A stretch of DNA of 64,000 nt from Ampullaceana balthica (Eukaryota; Mollusca; Gastropoda; Lymnaeidae), in the NCBI GenBank assembly GCA_944989445.1, contig CALYLW010000012.1:2070001-2134000 (forward strand), given 5' to 3'. Every line of letters begins with the position of its first letter. Within the stretch, counting starts at the first letter, position 1. Position numbers and translations under genes: made by a program. Below, piece after piece: positions 50,653-59,630 of this stretch. Below the pieces are notes generated by a model. The model did not search any database and was not told where the DNA came from. It saw nothing but the letters and a program-made list of their open reading frames with translations.

Positions 50653-51442
50653 GCCCACTTCTGAGTGATATCATTAGATGTAACAGTGTATCTGCCGTCT
50701 CTGATCATTTTTCCCCAGTCGACTACCACTCCATAACAGGGGTGTTTTTATTAAACTCAAGCTTTAAGAAAAATGGGATATCTGATATTTGACCTCATGA
50801 ATACTGGCGGGCGATTTCAAGGAAAACACTGCCTGGAATTCATTCCTGGTACAGGAGGCTAGAATATTGAACAGATTCTTTGTTTAAAATTGATTCACAT
50901 CTGTGTTGATCAATTTATAGTTCGTTTTAAATAAATTCTCTCGTTTTAAATCAATTCTCTCGTGTTTTGATGGCGTTGTTGTGGATTAGTGTCAGTTTTG
51001 TTCACGTGCACGTCAAAATAAAAAGGAAATCTTGCTAAGGCAGTTCATGCACATTAGTTTCCCGCTCTTGTGGTTTAGTCAACCACCTCTTGTCGCGTCA
51101 GACTTGTTTTGAGTGTTTAAGTAAAGAGGTAGCCTCATAAACACGGCCTCGAACAAGGATGTGTAAAAAATAAAGTGGATGACAAGATCCTTCTTCGCCT
51201 CCAGGAAAATCAACTCTAAAATCTCTTGTTAATTTTCTTTTTTCTTTCAAAATGAATCACGTCTTTGAGACCCACAAACATGACGAGATGCACATTATAT
51301 TCACATCACTTCCTCCAGCACTCTCAACCCCCACTCATCACACGCTAATCGGCTCTTACCCGGGGCTTACCCGGGCAAACAAGCTTACCGAGATCACGCT
51401 GATCCGAGAACTCTGGATGGAAACAAAGTCTTTTGATGATCG
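50351..51442. other. Unassigned DNA with a (TA)n tract
   Basis: G-rich segment at 50480-50507 and (TA)n at 50599-50650. No gene. Confidence 0.45.
50599..50650. repeat. (TA)n microsatellite
   Basis: Uninterrupted TA run of about 50 bases. Confidence 0.97.
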
Positions 51443-52769
51443 TGTGGGTGGTGATGTAAGTAGTGATGTGGGCGGTGATGTAAGTAGTGATGTGAGTGGT
51501 GATGTGGGCGGTAATGTAAGTAGTGATGTCAGTGGTGATGTGGGCGGTAATGTAAGTAGTGTTGTGAGTGGTGATGTGGATGGTGATGTGGGTGGTGATG
51601 TGGATGGTGATGTGGCTGGTGATGTGAGTGGTGATGTGAGTGGTGATGTGAGTGGGGATGTAAGTAGTGATGTGGCTGGTGATGTGGCTGGTGATGTGGG
51701 CGGTGATGTGAGTGGTGATGTAGGTGGTGATGTAAGTAGTAATGTGGGTGGTGATGTGAGTGGTGATGTGAGTGGTGATGTGAGTGCTGATGTGAGTGCT
51801 GATGTGAGTGCTGATGTAGGTTGTGATTTGAGTGGTGATGGGAGTGGTGATGTAAGTAGTGATGTGGGTGGTGATGTGAGTGCTGATGTAGGTGGTGATG
51901 TAAGTAGTAATGTGGGTGTTGATGTGAGTGGTGATGGGAGGGGTGATGTAAGTAGTGATGTGGGTGGTAATGTGAGTGGTGATGTAGGTGGTGATGTGGA
52001 TGGTGATGTGGCTGGTGATGTGGGTGGTGATGTAAGTAGTAATGTGGGTGGTGATGTAGGTGGTGATGGGAGTGGTGATGTAAGTACTGATTTGGGTGGT
52101 AATGTGAGTGCTGATGTAGGTGGTGATGTGGATGGTGATGTGGATGGTGATGGGAGTGGTGATGTGGGCTGCGATGCAAGTAGTGATGTGGGTGGTGATG
52201 TGAGTGGTGATGTAAGTAGTGATGTGGGTGGTGATGTAGTGGGTGTTTTGGATGGTGATGTGGATGGTGATGTGGCTGGTGATGTGAATGGTGATGTGAG
52301 TGGTGATGTGAGTGGTGATGTAAGTGGTGATGTGAGTGGTGATGTAAGTAGCAATGTGGGTGGTGATGTGAGTGGTGATGTGAGTAGTGATGTGAGTGCT
52401 GATGTAAGTAGTAATGTAGGTGGTGATGTGAGTGGTGATGTGAGTGGTGATGTGAGTGGTGATGTGAGTGGTGATGTGGGCGGCGATGTAAGTAGTGATG
52501 TGAGTGGTGATGTGAATGGTGATGTAAGTAGTAATGTGGGTGTTGATGTGAGTGGTGATGTAAGTAGTAATGTAGGTGGTGATGTGAGTGGTGATGTGAG
52601 TGGTGATGTGAGTGGTGATGTAAGTAGTGATGTGGGTGGTGATGTGAGTGGTGATGTAGTGGGTGATGTGGATGGTGATGTGGATGGTGATGTTGCTGGT
52701 GATCTGAGTGGTGATGTGGGTGGCGATGCAAGTAGTGATGTGGGTGGTGATGTGAGTGGTGATGTAGGT
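51443..52769. repeat. Minisatellite, 12-bp unit, about 110 copies, within a 511-codon open frame
   Basis: Unit GGTGATGTGAGT with variants at the first and last codon positions (GGT/AGT/GCT/GAT) and GTG/GTA. The + frame from ATG at 51252 to TGA at 52785-52787 stays open throughout: about 63 unique residues, then (GDVS)n/(GDVG)n, with an Asp every four residues. Minus frames (GVSHHHSHH-like and TSPLTSP-like) are open too because the unit is four codons. Against coding: GAT is never replaced by GAC, there is no signal peptide and no clear splice or start context. For coding: about 1.3 kb shows no frame-breaking indel. I treat it as a non-coding array. Confidence 0.9.
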
Positions 52770-52845
52770 TTTGTTGCTGCTGGGTGAGATGGATCTGGTA
52801 TAAATTTTGTAGTAGTTTTGGTGTTAGGACTGTTGTAATGTTGAT

Positions 52846-53020
52846 GGTTAGCAAAGTCAATAGTGCGCTCGCACTATTAATATTGATGAATGACTATTGC
52901 TAAAAAATCAAACGCTGACTTGGAGAGGAGATGGGAGCTGCCAAGTCTACCATACCCCGAGAAAGTTCTAATGGAAACATTAGAACCCCCTACGACCACA
53001 AGGTCATGGGAAGAAACAAA
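52846..53020 (+). mobile_element. SINE of the 43781 family, empty-site relative
   Basis: It shares TAGCAAAGTCAATAGTGCGC, GATGAATGACTATTGCTAA, CTGACTTGGAGAGGAGATGG and CCCCGAGAAAGTTCTAATGG with the copy at 43781-43956 plus 46021-46070. Most of the B-box half of the tRNA-like head is deleted. The octamer ttctaatg is single here, followed directly by GAAACATTAGAACC. Confidence 0.82.
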
Positions 53021-53042
53021 TGTTGATGGGGGTATTTTAGGG

Positions 53043-53230
53043 CAGTGCTTCTCAAACTTTTTAGTATTTCGGACCGGCATGAATTGTTTCCATTGCACCA
53101 TGGACGGTGAACTATTTTCTCTGTACTGACGTGGTAGCGAAAATGTCCTTTCTTGGTAACACCTGCGGACCGGCATCGGATGGCCCACGGAAGGGCACCG
53201 GTCCGCGGACCACCACTTTGAGAAGTACTG
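53043..53230. mobile_element. hAT-type MITE, perfect 8-bp target duplication
   Basis: CAGTGCTTCTCAAACTTTTT and (from the right end) CAGTACTTCTCAAAGTGGT are the terminal inverted repeats of a 188-bp element flanked by ttttaggg at 53035-53042 and 53231-53238. GGACCGGCAT occurs twice inside. GGTCCGCGG near the right end resembles the subterminal motif of the 43957 hAT, suggesting a related transposase could mobilise it. Confidence 0.94.
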
Positions 53231-53238
53231 TTTTAGGG

Positions 53239-55214
53239 TATGCTGGTGTTGATGTTCTTAATTTTCATAAATGTAAAATTTCAAAACCCATCTGACTGAG
53301 GGGTTTTCGTTAACAGATGTTAAACCATTGGCAGTGGAGGAGTCTTTAATTTAAGATCATCTTCATTCGATTCAATATTTACGTCAGGATCCACATGTCA
53401 ATCCATTAAGCCCCTCATCATTTCAGATTGGGAATTGGTGCTTACCCTCCCCATATCGTGTAGACGCCTTAGTTAGAAAGATCGTGCTAGAAGCCCAACT
53501 CCAAAATTATCATTATTTGTTTAATATCATAAATCCTACTTTATTTATCCCGAGAAACACTTTCATTAAACACTTAGATTAAGAAATTGTTAAGTCTCAA
53601 ATGTTTATATTAAATTATTTATTTGATAATTTTGGGTTCATCTTTCTATACATTTCATAAGTGCTGATACGGCTGTGGTTTTTTAGGGGAAGATCTTGTG
53701 CACAAATAAGGAATCATGAACAGGAATACTGCTGTAACTTCCCGAAATCCTCACACATTTTGTTTTAATTCAAAAATTATTTTGCATTTATTCTTTGTGT
53801 TTGTATAAAGTTAAAAGCTGTTGGAATTTTACATATTCTTTTTATATTATGTTAATTATTCCTTTCAAAATGAGATACATGTACTAGAAAAAAAAATATC
53901 AACGTGTCTAGGTAGAAGTTTTGATGTCCACTAACATCAATGATACTCTCGACATGTCAAAGTTTAAAATGTTTCTACAACCGAAAAGTTCTTCGTCCAC
54001 ATCCTGTGCACAACCAGCAAGATTGCAGTGAGCGATGATCGGGTTAACGGAAGTTTGATTTAGTTTGAGTGTTAGGAAAATTGAATTTTTTAATAAATTT
54101 ATTTATTTATTTATTTATTTTTTTGAGCGGGTCGAAAGTTTATGTTTCATCTTTACTTTATATATAGTTTTAACCGTTAAAACTCGACACGAGTACCCCC
54201 ATATCCTCCACAATGTTTCACAATCTTCACGTTCATCTAGCCTTCGTCTATGTATCACGTACAATTTACCTACCATCCTGATACCGGTAAACTTAAAAAC
54301 GACTTTCGTTGTTAGAAATCAGCGACACCCCTCGAATTAGACCTTTATTCAATTTAAAAAAGCTCAAAAATTGTAATAAAGAGGAAAGCAAGCAAAATTT
54401 ACATTCAACAAATGTTACGTTCAACGAAATTATGGTCGTTCCATCTTTCTTCGACCCAATTTTATCCTAACAAATTGCTGGATACGAGGCAAAACTGGGA
54501 GCTTCTCTCCAGCTACGGCGGCACTAATCTTTAAATAATGTGTGAGGTATTGTATAAATGAACACATTTGTCCGCTGGCCTGTCTTCCAGAGCAATCAAC
54601 GCAATCCCTTCCTTGCTCTGACATCTCATAGGACTGCCCGTCCGCAGATTTCCCCTCCACATTATCTACTTGTTGAACACCGTCTCGTGACCTAAACAAA
54701 CCAAATATAAGTGCATACAGAGAGAAATCATTTGATTTGAATTATCTCACAACGACTTCTGTCTGTATGCGTATATGCGTCTTTCGTTCCGTTGGTTCTT
54801 TTCTTTTTTTCAGTTTGTTTGCATTGATACCACTCAATTTCTAGAAGGCAATATGAGTATTTCCCCCCCCCCGCAAAAAAATCGATTCATGAGATTCTTG
54901 GCAAGTAACTGTTTTGCAATCCGTATCCAAAAAAATACAGGGGCATTGGGGTGCCACTGACAAAAATATATTTAAAAAAACAAGTATACTGGAAAAAAAA
55001 ATTCTCTGGATTACAAAACTAATAACATTTTCAGCTTTTTTCGGCTCATGCTATAAAGCAGATTTAATCGATTTCTTTTGAATATTTGCCATGCGGCAAG
55101 TAGAGATTACCGTCTAGCATAAAGGCACACAAAAATTCATTTATTAATTTTTTTGTAATATTATAGCATCAATAACAGCTTAGAAGCAGTGTCCCAGTAA
55201 AAGAATAGACTTAC
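53239..55214. other. Unassigned DNA with one minus open frame
   Basis: Mostly AT-rich. The 89-codon minus frame at 54430-54699 starts near an acceptor-like TTTGTTTAG at 54692, but no domain was recognised. Joined to the candidate exon at 55215 the phase does not fit: the join gives HETVFNK and a stop. Confidence 0.35.
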
Positions 55215-55318
55215 CGTATACGTTGAAATAAATTCCCATCCTAGCGAGCACCCACTCAGCATCCACGAACACGGTATTTAAACAATACTTGGAGAAATTG
55301 TTTCCAATCAGCGACAAA
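55215..55318 (-). CDS. Candidate internal exon, minus strand, unknown protein
   Basis: On the minus strand a TTTTCCTTTCAG acceptor precedes a 104-bp segment that ends TACG|GTAAGT, a strong donor. Only one frame is open: LSLIGNNFSKYCLNTVF, then VDAEWVLARMGIYFNVY and one base of the next codon. The residue mix looks like globular protein, with a single Cys and aromatic residues, but I do not recognise a family. No matching upstream exon was found up to 62 kb, and the downstream candidate at 54691 is out of phase for a long continuation. It could be an exon of a gene transcribed opposite to the kinase, nested in its intron. Confidence 0.3.
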
Positions 55319-56254
55319 CTGAAAGGAAAAAGTTAACGTGCGTGCATAGAGATAAAAACAAGGATAAAAACTCGAGTATTTAAACACAATTTCCAAAAAT
55401 AATTTCCAATTTTTTATTCAAGGGAAATCGTTCTAGATTACATTAAAAGTCATTTCAAATCAGTAATTCTGACAGAAAAAAATGACGTCATATCCCCTCA
55501 CGCTACATCACACCAAGAATATGTCAATATATTGCGCACCACGGAACAATCTAACATAAGCATTCACTAAGCGGGAAAACCCCATTAACTATCATTCTAG
55601 AAAGTCATTTCAAATCAATAATTTTGAAACTAAACAAAACAATTGCTTTCAAAAATTACTTCCAAAATTACGGAAGTCCAACTATGTGTGTCACCGTGGT
55701 CCAACTCTTACTCCAACATTGTTCTAAATATTATTAGCTATTGTTTGACGTTTGTTTCAACCCGATAGATGTTATGGTTGGCGAGAAATTGACAAAATAC
55801 TGATATTTTTAGAGGGGGGGGGTGGATTTTCCAGGAAATCCAGTAAACCTTTTCGGTATTTTTTTTTGGCCGTTGCCCATCCTTGGGACCTCCTTAGCAT
55901 ATTTGCAAAAGACCAGAATCCTCCTCTATCTGGTATGGTTCAGGCGCAGTTGCATTGTCAAGCTTGACAGACATTTCGAATCTATAAACGCAATTTTTCC
56001 AAGAGCAATTGCGTTAAAAAAATGAAATGACTGTCTGAAAATGTAAGCATAAATTCAGTACTTCAAGTCTTCTATGTTCAAAAATAGACATGACGTTTCC
56101 AATGGATATAAACGAGACGCAAATAATTCGTGTCCATAAAAGTCCGATAAGCTTTCTTGTCAACAAAATAAAATAGTATTCATTTCTGCTTGATGCGTTT
56201 TAACTGTGCAAATAACAACTTTTATAATAGCTTAAACTAAATTGACAATGTAAA
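55319..56254. other. Unassigned AT-rich DNA
   Basis: No gene seen. GGAAGTCCAACTATGTGTGT-like and other unique sequence; a G run at 55814-55822. Confidence 0.4.
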
Positions 56255-56262
56255 TGTTTACC

Positions 56263-56941
56263 CAGAGGCGGATTAAGTCTGCACGGGGCCCCTGGTTGCA
56301 ATTCAAACTGGGGCCCTATCCAGTCAGCGTCCCTTTAAATAAAATGATTGCTAGCAGCTAATATAAGACTGTAACTTGTAACTAAAATAGTTCATTGGTT
56401 CCTTGCTCATGCTTTGTCTGTACTACGGGATAGACCTTGCCAGTCAAAAAGATTAGTCATGAAAAAACCAAACACGAAGAAATATATGTTTGCCGGTATC
56501 CTAAAATTGAGTATAAACAGACAATTTTTTATAAAAAAAAGACAAATGAAAAAAATGTGTGCCCCACTGAGAATCGATCCCAACATTGCTTGCACTTCAA
56601 GCCTGCTTGCACTTCAAGCCTACACACTTCCACACGGCCAGGAGTGCTTGACGGAAGTTGGAAATTTAAACAACATAAATAATATTCTTTAATATTTTCA
56701 CTAATTGAGCTTATCAAATCAGGTTTTTCGATTACTAGGACTATCAGGTCCGAATCGTGATTATATTTATAGATAAGATTCTTTAATTTATTTAATTTAT
56801 TATATTTTCAGGGATTCATGCAAACATTTGTCCACATTTATTATAAAATATACTAAATTTGGGAGTTCCTAAATCATTGGGGGCACCTGGCTTTAGCCCG
56901 TTCAGCACACCACCACCCCCCCCCCTTTTAATCCGCCATAG
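56263..56941. mobile_element. hAT-type non-autonomous element, 679 bp
   Basis: CAGAGGCGGATTAAGTC and (from the right end) CTATGGCGGATTAAAAGG are the inverted termini. Flanking octamers are tgtttacc (56255-56262) and tgtttgcc (56942-56949), 7 of 8 identical. GGGGCCC blocks lie just inside the left end and GGGGGCACCTGGC near the right end. The centre contains an unrelated segment with short frames on both strands and a duplicated GCTTGCACTTCAAGCCT at 56590-56620; no transposase recognised. Confidence 0.85.
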
Positions 56942-56994
56942 TGTTTGCCCTAACTATAACTACTAATTAATAAAATTAAAGAAACAGTATCTAA

Positions 56995-57730
56995 CAGCAA
57001 TCTCCATTGAGGGAAACACCTTGGATGTCGTCGAGGATTTCACCTACCTTTGCAGTAACATCACAAGCATACTCTCCCTGGAAAAGGAAATAGAAACCAG
57101 AATCGGAAAGCCCGCATCTTAAATGGCTTTGCTGAATCAAAGAGTATGGAACAATGCGCAGCTCACAGATAGGACGAAAATCACTGTGTACCAGACCTTT
57201 GTGCTCAGCACACTCATCTATGGCAACGAGTGCTGGACGACCTACGCCAAGCAAACAAAGCAGCTCAACAGCTTCCACTTACGATGCTTGCGTAGGATTC
57301 TACACATCCAGTGGCAGGACAAGATCCCCAATGTCGAGGTACTCAGAAGGAGCCATATGCTGAGTATGCACTCAATCCTAAGTGAGAGGCGCCTGTGGTG
57401 CTGGGGTCATGTCCGCAGGATGAGCTCGGAGCGCATTCCAAGAGCCTTGCGTTACGGTGAGCTGGCAACTGGTATGAGGAAAAGAGGTCGGCCCTGCTTG
57501 CGCTTCAAGGACGTCTGCAAGAAAAAAACTTGTCACTGGCGCAGATAGACCCTAAAACGTGGGAGACCATTGCCGAGGAGCGCACCTCCTGGCGGGCAAA
57601 AGAGCGTGAGGGCATTCAAGTCGCGGAAGCATCCCTCACAGCTAGGAGTGAAGAGAGATGCGCCCGGAGAAAGGGGAAAGGGGGGCAGAGGAGCAGGAGG
57701 ATGGACGGTTGCCATTCCATACCTAACTAA
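56995..57730 (+). pseudogene. LINE reverse transcriptase C-terminal remnant
   Basis: The coding reads AISIEGNTLDVVEDFTYLC, then a TAA at 57120-57122, then from 57123 ALLNQRVWNNAQLTDRTK, TVYQTFVLSTLIYGNECW, LRCLRRILHIQWQDK and YGELATGMRKRGRP. A frameshift in the run of seven A near 57522-57530 moves the frame, which continues LSLAQIDPKTWETIAEER and EREGIQVAEASLTARSEE. These are the thumb and C-terminal parts of a non-LTR retrotransposon ORF2 of a type common in marine invertebrates. The polymerase catalytic core and endonuclease lie upstream and are missing, so this is a 5'-truncated dead copy with one stop and one frameshift. The remaining sequence is well preserved, suggesting a fairly recent insertion. 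Confidence 0.88.
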
Positions 57731-58106
57731 AAATGTATCTCATACCTCACATAAATAACTCCATCAATATTTGATTTTAATCTGAGAACTGTGGATCGCT
57801 TTTGATATTTTTAACAACAATAAATATCGAGAGAGTTCCGTCCGTCCCGTAATCCAACGTAGTAATGTCTGCTATACTTGTCAACATGTTTCATCAATAT
57901 AGATCCTATCTGTAAAAATGTTTTTTTAAATCTTTTTTTTTAAAAAGGATACCCTTTTAACATAATCACTACTTTTAGTTTTGTCTCATATATAAGGGAT
58001 TTATAGTCAAAAACTTTGTTTTTTCAGCTATTTTTTAAAACTTAAAATAAAAACTCTTTAAAATTCACGTCTGAAGCCCACACATCTTTTTTACCACTAT
58101 TTTTTT
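57731..58106. other. Spacer with a repeat end at 57983-58035
   Basis: CTCATATATAAGGGATTTAT, then AGTCAAAAACTTTG at 57987-58020, is the terminal block of the dispersed repeat family without the rest of the element. Confidence 0.6.
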
Positions 58107-58930
58107 AATCCCTTATATTAACTTCGCGGCCGGTCATCTCTGTCGTCATCTCATGGGCGGGCGAGCGGGCGGAAAAACCCGCGTGCTTTTGTTTACATTT
58201 TACGTGTCATGCTGAGCTCGGTCAAGCGAATCGGTGACCAGACTTTTCCCCCTCTACCACAGGGTTATGAAGCAAAGTTGAGTTACGACAGATTCAGTCT
58301 GTAAATATTTGAAATTACTTTTAGTTATGACTCATATATAAGGGATTTATAGTCAAAAACTTTGTTTTTACGGGTTTGTTTTATTTAAATCCCTTATATT
58401 AACTTCACCGCCGTCTCTCTCTGTCGTCATCTCTCTCTGTCTGTCTTGGGCGGGCGGGCGGAAAAACAAAAGTCAAAAATGACCCACTCTCCGTGATCCG
58501 AGCGAGCTGAAATTTGGCACACGGACCCGTCTCACCTAACAATGCATCGTATCAAAATTTCAGATCGATCGAACGTACCTTAATTAAATTAATGCATTTT
58601 TAGTTTATCCTTATATAACGTATGTAATTCAAATTCACTGTTTGTTATTGTTTTTTTCCCACGTGAGAGTTTGAGTTTACGCGTTGACGCGACCCATCGA
58701 AGCACTGGCGTGCTTTTGTTTACATTTTACGTGTCACGCTTAACTCGGTCAAGCGATCGGTGACCAGACTTTTCCCATCCCCCCCCCACCCACCCCAGGT
58801 TTGTGAAGAAAATTTGAGTTAAGACAGATTCAGTCATTAAATGTTTGTTACGTTTGAAAATAATCAATACTGTTAGTTATGTCTCATATATAAGGGATTT
58901 ATAGTCAAAAACTTTGTTTTTACGGGTTTG
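58107..58930 (+). repeat. Dispersed repeat family, two head-to-tail copies
   Basis: Copy one spans 58107-58380 and copy two 58388-58930. Each starts AATCCCTTATATTAACTTC and ends CTCATATATAAGGGATTTAT, then AGTCAAAAACTTTG and a TACGGGTTTG block. Copy one lacks the GAGCTGAAATTTGGCACACG block that copy two shares with 9915-10560 and 32721-33230. Both carry GCGTGCTTTTGTTTACATTT, GGTCAAGCG and GGTGACCAGACTTTTCCC. The start and end words are inverted repeats of each other (AATCCCTTATAT and ATATAAGGGATT), so each junction can fold back. Tandem arrangement recalls Helitron-type arrays, but no Helitron end was identified. Confidence 0.88.
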
Positions 58931-59061
58931 TTTTATTTATACCAAACACCTCATAAGCGCCCGCCCAACGTTTTGTACCACGGTGAAGTGTTCACGTGGT
59001 GAACTCATGGATGTCAACAAAGCAGACGGGTACCGATGCTTATATATAGACTATAGATAAA

Positions 59062-59125
59062 CTAAAAATGCAATAATTTCAATACGGTACATTCGATCGA
59101 TCTGAAATTTTGATACAATGCATTG
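59062..59125 (-). repeat. Inverted partial copy of the dispersed repeat
   Basis: ATAAACTAAAAATGCA followed by TTCGATCGATCTGAAATTTT is the reverse complement of the block at about 58550-58606 in the preceding copy. The pair forms an inverted repeat with about 450 bp between arms. Confidence 0.85.
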
Positions 59126-59157
59126 TCATCCTAGATCTATCTGTGGTAAAAAAAAAT

Positions 59158-59272
59158 TAGATCTCTAGGACCATCAGAACTGGTATAATTTTACGTTTCA
59201 AGTTTTGAAGGAAGGATGGATGGATGGATGGATACAACATACAAACAATGTGACTTAAATAAAAGCGTGTAA
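59158..59272 (+). repeat. Dispersed repeat, second copy of 5558-5660
   Basis: Shares ATCTCTAGGACCATCAGAAC-like start and GTGACTTAAATAAAAGCGTG end with 5558-5660. A TGGA run at 59216-59232 is specific to this copy. Confidence 0.75.
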
Positions 59273-59314
59273 TAATAAAAGACAACATGGATTCTATCAC
59301 AGACAATTTTTGCA

Positions 59315-59630
59315 TGTCTATAATATTTGACCACATGGCTTATATCACTGCCAGTCTTAATAGGTCTGTAATATTTGACCACATGGCTTATATCACTGCC
59401 AGTCTTAATAAGTCTGTAATACTTGACCACATGGCTTATATCACTGCCAGTCTTAATAGGTATGTAATACTTGACCACATGGCTTATATCACTGCCAGTC
59501 TTAATAGGTATGTAATACTTGACCACATGGCTTATATCACTGCCAGTCTTAATAGGTCTGTAATACTTGACCACATGGCTTATATCACTCCAGTCTTAAT
59601 AGGTATGTAATACTTGACCACATGGGCTCC
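59315..59630. repeat. Minisatellite, 48-bp unit, about 6.5 copies
   Basis: Unit TCTGTAATACTTGACCACAT followed by GGCTTATATCACTGCCAGTC and TTAATAGG. Period 48 is 16 codons, so frames of about 110-127 codons are open on both strands. First and last units are degraded. Confidence 0.95.

Noticed and set aside
51356..52860. Minus-strand His-rich and Thr/Ser/Pro-rich frames of 443 and 332 codons
   Set aside because: Shadows of the 12-bp array; at most one of the six frames could be real and none has gene signals.
54430..54699. 89-codon minus frame as the last exon of the gene with the 55215-55318 exon
   Set aside because: Phases do not match; joining at the only acceptor gives a stop after seven residues.
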